From contig JAHEWK010000002.1 of assembly GCA_020740775.1 (NCBI GenBank), positions 4,464,001-4,528,000 of the forward strand: a stretch of 64,000 nt of DNA, read 5' to 3'. The position numbers and the translations under genes are program-made. The notes under the pieces are model-generated. The model was not told the origin of the DNA and did no database searches. It saw only the letters and a program-made list of their open reading frames with translations. Position 1 is the first letter of the stretch; each line of letters opens with the position of its first letter. Origin of the DNA: Ilyonectria destructans (lineage: Eukaryota; Ascomycota; Sordariomycetes; Hypocreales; Nectriaceae). Below, piece after piece: positions 57,488-64,000 of the stretch.

Positions 57488-59439
57488 CCCGTTTGTCCAC
57501 CCATTTGTCCACCAGTCTGGCCGACCCTGTTGAGCTCGTCATACCCTGCCTCGATAGGGCTTGCTGTCGCTTCTCGGCTCCAAGACCTCGAAGCGTGTCG
57601 GCTTCCTGTGTTCAAGGGAATGTGAATGAGTGAACCAACAACCAACGACCAACGACCAACGACCAACAAGGTCGTCGTCATGCCCTCTGAGCCCCGGACC
57701 GAGTCGCCAGTTAGCGATCAGTGATCGGTTAATAGAGACAGGCCATGGGCGGTTCGAGACAAGAGGGAAAGACGACAGCCCTGACAGACAGACACGAGGG
57801 AGGCGCCGTTCTCGTTGAGTTGTGGTCGACAGACATTCCAGCTAGCAGAAAAGTCTAACACGGTTCTTGTACAGGCAGTTTCCCTCGCTTGGCCAAGCAT
57901 TGCGTCGTCGCCTTGCATCGCCTCATTTTGTTTATCGTCTCTGCCTTTGTTGAGACTGCGCACACGGCAACGCGCGCGCGCCTGGAGCACAGAGTGCTAG
58001 AGCCACCAGGTCGGGCGAGTCGTCCAGACCAAAGGAAGGGGCGAGAGCCTCCTGCGCCGCCGCCGTCGTCCGCCGCCTTCACGGTTCTCCGCGAGACCCC
58101 CGAGCCCAAGCGCCATCCCATCATCCATCCTCAAAGAGCTACAGAACCACGGAGCCAAAGAGCCAAAGAGCCACAGACCCCCTCCGAGGTCCTCAAAGGC
58201 CCAAGCCTTCAGCCGCCGCAGACTCCTCCCCTCGACGGTACCAGGTGCCCCCAGCACCCCAGCGGTCGCTCACACCCCCCCAGGCCCCAGTCGCTTCTGT
58301 GCCGTCCCGTCTCTGGCCCTTGACTTGACGCCAAAACGCCCTGGCCCTGGCCCTGCCTACCCCTCTAGGCTGTCGCCGCTTTTTTTTTTCGGCGGGTTCT
58401 GGCACTCGTGCTAGGTACTAGGTGCTAGGTGCTCGGTGCTAGGTGCTAGGTGCTAGCTGGGCCGGCTCCCTGGGAACGGCTCGACACACCGGGCCATCCG
58501 TCCCATTACATTCCCGCCTCTGTCCCCGCCACTCGCCCACTCTAACCTTCCATCCTTTCTGCACCTCCCTCGCACATCCCCTCTTCCCTTGCACACCCCC
58601 CCTCCGCCTCTCTTAACCCTCTTTGCCCTCTCGACCCTCGCTCTCTCGACACACTCTCCGCCTTCTACCTCTACTTACCCTCTGGTCCTCTGGTCTCTCT
58701 CACCTTTGGAGACACTCGAGGCCACCCAAGTGCACGACGGACCTCTCTGAGCTCGAAACCATAAACCACAAGGGTCTGTCTGTCCTGCACCTCTAAGGCT
58801 CTTACACTCTCCTCTCCTACTTCTCTCCTCTCCGCCCCGGATCTGGGAACCAGGTTTCTTCTTCCACCACCTGTTCCCAATCCACCCCTCCCTTTTAATC
58901 CCCAGACCAAGACCCAGACCCAGACCCAGACCTCAATCCCACCTGCACCGCATTGTACTTGCACTTGCACACTACGCTTGCACTTGCACGCTGCATTGCA
59001 CCGCACTGCGCTGCACCTCGAGTGTCTACGTTCGTGCCTGCTTGTTGGCTGTTCCTGGCCCCTCCCGCCCTGGATCAGATCGTCCCCTCTCCCATCCCTC
59101 GCTATATATTCGGCTTGTCCCGCCGCACTCCTCCCGCCTGCGTCAGAGACACAACTTCCGCCCATCGGTCCAAACCCCAGGGTCTACCCCTCTGGTCTTC
59201 TGGAATCCGCAGTCATCTCCCACCGAGACATCCATTCTTGACTCGGTACCCTCGGCCACTCCGACGACACAACAAGACAGCCGACGACATCTGCTACTGC
59301 TCCTACCGTGGTCGTCCCCACCCCCAAATGCTCCTTCGCTGTCTTCCCATCATCATCACCCACTTCGCATCACGAGCTTCTGGATTTAACCTGCTCACCT
59401 GAATCTGCCCGTCAGCGGCCCCTTGCGCATCAACGTAGC
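57488..59439. other. Gene desert, part 5, and leader of the zinc-cluster gene
   Basis: A (ccaacga)n repeat lies at 57638-57667. From about 58490 to 59430 the plus strand is pyrimidine-rich throughout and runs to the ATG at 59440, suggesting a long transcribed leader. Short upstream ATGs occur in it, including one in frame at 59308. Confidence 0.45.
58411..58459. repeat. 7-bp tandem repeat (ctaggtg), seven copies
   Basis: Seven contiguous 7-bp units (ctaggta, ctaggtg twice, ctcggtg, ctaggtg twice, ctagctg) with few mismatches. The region lies just after a poly-T run at 58380. Confidence 0.85.
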
Positions 59440-60920
59440 ATGGCCGACGACAGCTATCGAAAGGAGTATCCTCAGCACAGTCGCCCCGAGGAGAACCAAT
59501 CCCGACCTCAGTCGCACTACCCTCCACCTCCCCAGGACAACTCTCAGAGGCCTTCCGAGGCCCTTCCAGCAAGCATGGCCGCCTCTGTCTCCCTCCCCTC
59601 CATTCACGACTCCCGCAGTTATGGCCCGCCTCCTACTGCCCCAGGACGTGGATACCCTCCCGACCCGCGGTATGCTTCGCCAAATGCCGTCAACGGCTAT
59701 CCGCCTCCCGGCCAGCAGGGCCCGCCTCCACCTCAGCAACAGCAGCCTCCGTATCTTCCGCCGCTCCAGCCTCAGTCTGATCCCCGATCTCCCGCCTATC
59801 CACCGCCGGATCAGCGGGGTGGCTACTACGATGACCGCCGCCCTCCTGCCCCTGGCTATGGCCAAGAGCCGTACTCATCGGATCCCTACTACGCCTACCG
59901 GGGACAGCCGCCTCAAGGTCCCCCGCCTCCTAACGGCTTCCGTGACTACCGCGCTCACCTCGCCAGCGGCGTCTACGAGTACCCTCCTGGGGGACCCGGT
60001 GCCGCTCCTCAGTTGACCCAGGCAGCTCCAAGGCAGCGCACGTCCATTGCCTGCAGATACTGCCGGAAGCGAAAGGTATGTGAAGATCTCCGTAGGTCCG
60101 TTTGTTCCATGTTTGCTAACCGTCATAGATTCGATGCAGTGGCTACCAGAGTGCTCCGGGAGGCAAGTGCCAAAACTGTGCCCGGATGAACCAGGAATGC
60201 ATCTTCCAACCTGTCTCATCCTCAAGCTCCACGGCATTCATCCCAGTGTCTGCCGTCCCCGGCGGCGTCCCGCCAGGCACTCAGCTTTTCGGTGCATACG
60301 GTCAACCCCTGGCTCCAAGTTCGGTACCAACCCCTCATCCAGGGGGCCCTTACCAGCAACATCCTGGGGCACCACCGCCGGGCTACTACCCGCCAGTTCA
60401 GTCGCCTACCGAGTCGTTCTCATCCTACGGAGATGGGAGGACCGATGATGGTAGCCAAGTCGCAGGAAGACGCCGCCGCAGGACTTCGGAGGAACAGGAC
60501 GAAGGGTACAGGCTACCCCCGCCGAGAGCTGCTGTCGAGGAGGACCCTCGGAGAAGGTCTCCAGCTGAATTTTCAAACCATAGCAGCCCTGGTGGAATCG
60601 GTTACCCGCCATACGCTGGGGCGAGACAGAGCCCACGCAACCCTGGCGGGACCGCGCTGCCACAGTCGACGCCAGGAGCAAGCTATGCGACTTCTGCTCC
60701 GGGTGGTCGCTCCCCAACGGCACAAAACGGCTCCAGCGGAGCGTCGACACCGGCTCGACAGGGGCAGAGCTCCAGCCAACAGCCACAGCAAGGGAACTCG
60801 TCGGTTATGAGCCTCAGCAACCTGGTGGAGAAGAACGACATCGATAAGACGATGATCGACCGACTGAATCGCCCAGGACCCAGCCCCAATCAGAACGGGC
60901 GAAGAGACGCAAGCCGTTAA
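59440..60920 (+). CDS. Zn2Cys6 transcription factor, 475 aa
   Basis: Two exons, 59440-60075 and 60129-60920, with a 53-bp intron (gtatgt, branch gctaacc, acceptor atag). The binuclear zinc cluster is complete: C205-x2-C208-x6-C215-x10-C226-x2-C229-x6-C236, with RKRKIRC between the halves. The intron falls inside the cluster, after the second Cys. This DNA-binding domain is fungus-specific and nuclear. The 200 residues before it are Pro/Tyr/Gln-rich, and the C-terminal 240 are Ser/Gly/Pro-rich with an RRRRR patch. There is no fungal_trans middle domain. A C-terminal NLVEKNDIDKTMIDRLNR helix may be conserved. The target genes are unknown. An in-frame ATG at 59308 could add 44 residues, but 59440 (TAGCATGG) has the better context. 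Confidence 0.88.
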
Positions 60921-63060
60921 ACGAAACCCGAGGACGAATTGACCCTGCCGGACAGGTTAAAGCGACGAGTCGAGGCTCTATGGTTTAATTTATGGGCCTC
61001 TCGGATTCCGATGGCTGGCCACCGACGAGATGACGAGTTTTCGATTCCTTTTCATGCTTTTTTTATATCTCGACAGAGGGAGGAAGCGGCTGGAGTAAAA
61101 CCAAAACAAAAATGGGAGGAGGGACTCTCGTGGGCGATACAGGACAGCAGGGCATGGTCTAGAGAAAGACGCAGTTTGGCAACAAACATCCTTCAGGTAT
61201 CATGTCTTTTTTTTCGGTTGCTGTTGTCTGATTTTGTGTTGGTCGCGGCTTGTCCTCGTTCCCGTTTTTCTTTTCTGCTTTCTCCTTTTGAGAATTTGCC
61301 TGAAAAAAATGCAGCAGCTACAGGCCGTTGCACTCTTCTAATCGGTCGGTCACTTTGTTTCCAGGAAAGACGGATACGCCTCACGGCACCAAATGGTTTT
61401 TTGTTTCCCGTTTTCAATGCCCTCGGTTTGTTTGGTTCATTGTGTTTTATTTGCGACTACTACAGAGTTATGATTTGTGGATGGGCTGGTTGGAGTGGTG
61501 CGTTTGGTTTCTCGCGAAGATTTTTGTCTTGTCTACTAGGATGACGATTCGCGCAAGCGAAACGAAAAGGATGCCCCTCTGTGGGCATACGTTGATGAAG
61601 CAGGGCTGGAAGGGAACGGCAAGGACGGGATGATCATGGGTTGGACTTGGTTGGGCTGGGCCGGGATGGAAGGCAAGGCTTTAGGCAAAGGGAAAGAAAG
61701 GGATCTGGCTGGGGCAGTTTGACGCTTGACGTTTGCTGTTTTTGTTCGTTGTAATCAATTGTTTCCACGCCCGACTTTCCATATCCCACTATTGCCCTCA
61801 ATAGCGAATTGGAGCTTTTGTTGAAGTGCATGACTTCCCACTCTTTTCCACTCTCATTATAGTCTTGGGCGTCTGACTTTGGTGAATTGTACCCAATGGA
61901 TGGGTCGAGGTTGGGAATCACAGCCAACACTACCACTGAAAATACGGACGTGCTTTGTTGATAGTGGGCAGGGAAGCAGGGAAAACAAGGCATCCAGGGA
62001 TCAAGGGATCTAGAGGAGGTGGGTGTGGAGGCGCACGCAAGAAGGGTGCCATGTGTCACCCGAAGACTCCCGGCGTCTCTGTACAAAAGGTGAGTGAGGA
62101 CAGGGCCAATTGAAAATATCCAGTGGCGGAGGCTGACAGGATTGGGAGGGAGGCAGGGAGAGGAGAGAGAGAGCTCACGGTAGCAAGACAAGGGATTGGG
62201 AGCTGGGATGAGAGTTGGACAGAGAGCTGGGAAGCTGGCGGGTGTCTCGTTTGCCTCGTCTGGCCCGCCTTGTTCGCCTGGCTCGTCTCGTCCCGTCACC
62301 ACGCTGCAGCGGGCAATGGGGGACGGGGCGAGTAAGGGCTAGCAAGGGACGCGGGCCATTTGATGGGGTCATGGATCATGGAGAGGAGAAGGGGAGGGGG
62401 GGGGGAGGGGGGCAGAGGCTCGGGAGCGAGGGGAGGCTACGGCAATGGCTACGGAGACGAACGAAGAAAAGGGACTACTACGGACTAGGAGGGAAAAGGG
62501 CGAATCCACATGGCGACATGGCGGGACTGGCAGGTAGGTCGAGCATGGATCATGATGGGATGTATCGTCCATTGCGCCAGCCACTGGGCTACTGGGCCGC
62601 TGGAGGACCTTTGACCCTTGGACGGAGCCAGGGGGCTCTCTGGCGTCCGGCAAGATGTGCATTGTGAGTGGAGGAGGCGAGGGAGGCGAGAGATGTGGGC
62701 AAAAGGGAGGGATATCGACCCGAGGGCTGGTCCCTGTCAAGCGGAGAACTGGGCGACCGGGGTGTTGTCGATTTGGTGTCGATGCGACGTTCTCCGTGGG
62801 CGATGTGGATATGCTGCACGGGGACGGCCGCAGGACGGTCGATGCACATGACGCAGCGCCGACGCAGACGCACAGGGCACGTACGGAGTACGGAGAAGGG
62901 AGGACACGGACAATTGGCAATTGGGGGTGTTGTGAATTGGGAATTGGGGAGTGGGACGGACTGGGCTGAGAGAATGGGAAGATTGGGCGGCGGAGGCGTG
63001 GGCGGCGGAGGCGGCGGCGGCGGCGAGTAGCGAGAGAGAGTACTGCGTAGTTGTGAGACT

Positions 63061-63080
63061 TGTGTGTGTGTGTGTGTGTG
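63061..63080. repeat. (tg)10 microsatellite
   Basis: Ten uninterrupted tg units. Confidence 0.85.
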
Positions 63081-63555
63081 GGAGGATGAGTGTGTTGAGT
63101 ATGCGTATGTATCGTGTCTGTGTGAGTGGAAAACGGGTAATTGGGGGTGGAGGCAGACGGAGTGAGTGAGTGAGTGGGCTGTGAGGCTGGCTTGATTGCT
63201 AGATGGCTGGATGGCTGGCTGTTGGGCTTAGTTGCTTGGATCCGTGCTGGCGGAGGCTGGCTGAACGATTGAACCGAGTACCAGACGGATGAATGAACAC
63301 AATGGAAGAATCAATGGGTACTCGGTATATACTACTTCATGCGTACCCCGTACTCTGCCCACAAGTAGTAGCATTCGATGGGCTGACTGCCTTAGACCGA
63401 TGGGGCTGAATCGAGGGTCTAGAGGCGTCCCGAGTTGGTGGATAGCTGAACGACAATGAATGGCCCATGATACGGGGAGAGACAACAGCACCAACGAGCG
63501 GGGGCAGTAGCAGCGGCAGAAACGTGCAGCAACAAAGACGGAAGCGAGGACTATC

Positions 63556-63610
63556 AAAGTAAGTCAAAGTAAGTCAAAGCAAAGCAAGCAAGCAAGCAAG
63601 CAAGTAAGTA
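63556..63610. repeat. aagtcaaag / (caag)n repeat
   Basis: Two copies of a 10-bp aagtcaaagt unit run into six caag units and two gtaa units. Confidence 0.75.
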
Positions 63611-64000
63611 ACCGAGCAAGCAAACAAGTAGCCAAACCCGGACAAAACAAAGCAATGTCGACACAGAGCTAAGGCATGGCACCGAACCACCGACATGCAA
63701 AGTACGAAGTACAGTACTTCCTCCTCATACTGACACTCATATTCACACACGCACAGTACTTGCAATACAAAGCAAAGATTAGTTGTCGCAAGATGCGGCA
63801 CGCCCCTCACCCCCTTTGCGGGTATTCCACTCGACACTACTTTACACGCTGCGAGTAAGCACACCTGGCTTCTTTGACGACTACGCCCATCTGTGGTCCA
63901 TCCCGTGATCCATCCGTGAGGCTAAGACGACCTGACACTTTTTGGCAGATTGCCTTCCAGCCACTGCCAGTTGTAGCGGTGGCATCTGCACGTAGTAAAC

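Larger units (their letters stand above)
60921..64000. other. 3' flank of the zinc-cluster gene and low-complexity DNA
   Basis: The first 700 bp, T-rich with several ttttt runs, fit a long 3' untranslated region. Beyond 62100 the plus strand is G-rich, with gggagg, gaggcgg and tgg repeats. Frames of up to 222 codons (61634-62302 minus) have no domain. The window ends without another gene. Confidence 0.45.

Noticed and set aside
61634..62302. 222-codon minus frame downstream of the zinc-cluster gene
   Set aside because: No domain is recognised, its composition drifts, and it overlaps the likely 3' flank of the plus-strand gene.

Overview
The window is chromosomal DNA from a filamentous ascomycete (Pezizomycotina, most likely a Sordariomycete). 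Genes are compact, with mostly 50-120 bp introns that carry GT(A/G)NGT donors, CTAAC/CTGAC branch points and YAG acceptors. The gene set is typical of mould genomes: an RfeG-type factor, DNA polymerase eta, the palmitoyltransferase PFA5, the SET methyltransferase ASH1, the Sec14-like SFH5, ARPC4, UBP6, an SHB17-type phosphatase and a Zn2Cys6 regulator. No mobile element, CRISPR array, rRNA or intact tRNA was seen. Exons were joined by hand from splice signals, reading phase and family conservation, so boundaries in recognised genes are good and those in unknown genes are tentative.

Layout. 1-4.1 kb: a cysteine-rich zinc-binding-like protein (1265-2276) and an unknown protein (3522-4127). 6-7.4 kb: rfeG on the minus strand, with a long ATG-free open leader upstream. 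11-13.4 kb: polymerase eta (minus), with an unusually long intron. 14.7-16.1 kb: PFA5 (minus), with a DHLC active site. 18-21 kb: small, poorly supported genes, plus a well-supported 102-aa cysteine-rich protein (19591-19973) that shares a cysteine module with the 1265 gene. 22.1-24.6 kb: ASH1 (minus). 27-28.3 kb: SFH5 (minus). 30-32.7 kb: an RRM protein (minus) interrupted by a single in-frame TAG. 34.6-37.8 kb: ARPC4 (minus) and UBP6 (plus), divergently arranged. 38.2-38.6 kb: a 108-aa membrane protein. 40.1-41.2 kb: SHB17-like phosphatase (plus). 42.3-43.4 kb: a SAM methyltransferase with a histidine-rich insert (minus). 43.4-59.4 kb: a 16 kb stretch with no convincing gene but many simple repeats. 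59.4-60.9 kb: Zn2Cys6 transcription factor (plus). 61-64 kb: its 3' flank and low-complexity DNA.

The genes are mostly unrelated housekeeping functions (DNA damage bypass, chromatin marking, actin nucleation, proteasomal deubiquitination, lipid and sugar-phosphate metabolism), not a cluster or operon. The most interesting signal is the in-frame TAG at 32191-32193. It sits between two stretches that both read as coding, and in the mRNA it lies in the loop of a small predicted hairpin. That is the sequence context expected for the stage-specific A-to-I recoding (UAG to UGG) known from Sordariomycetes. Next in interest are the cysteine module shared by two otherwise unknown genes, and the gene desert before the zinc-cluster regulator.
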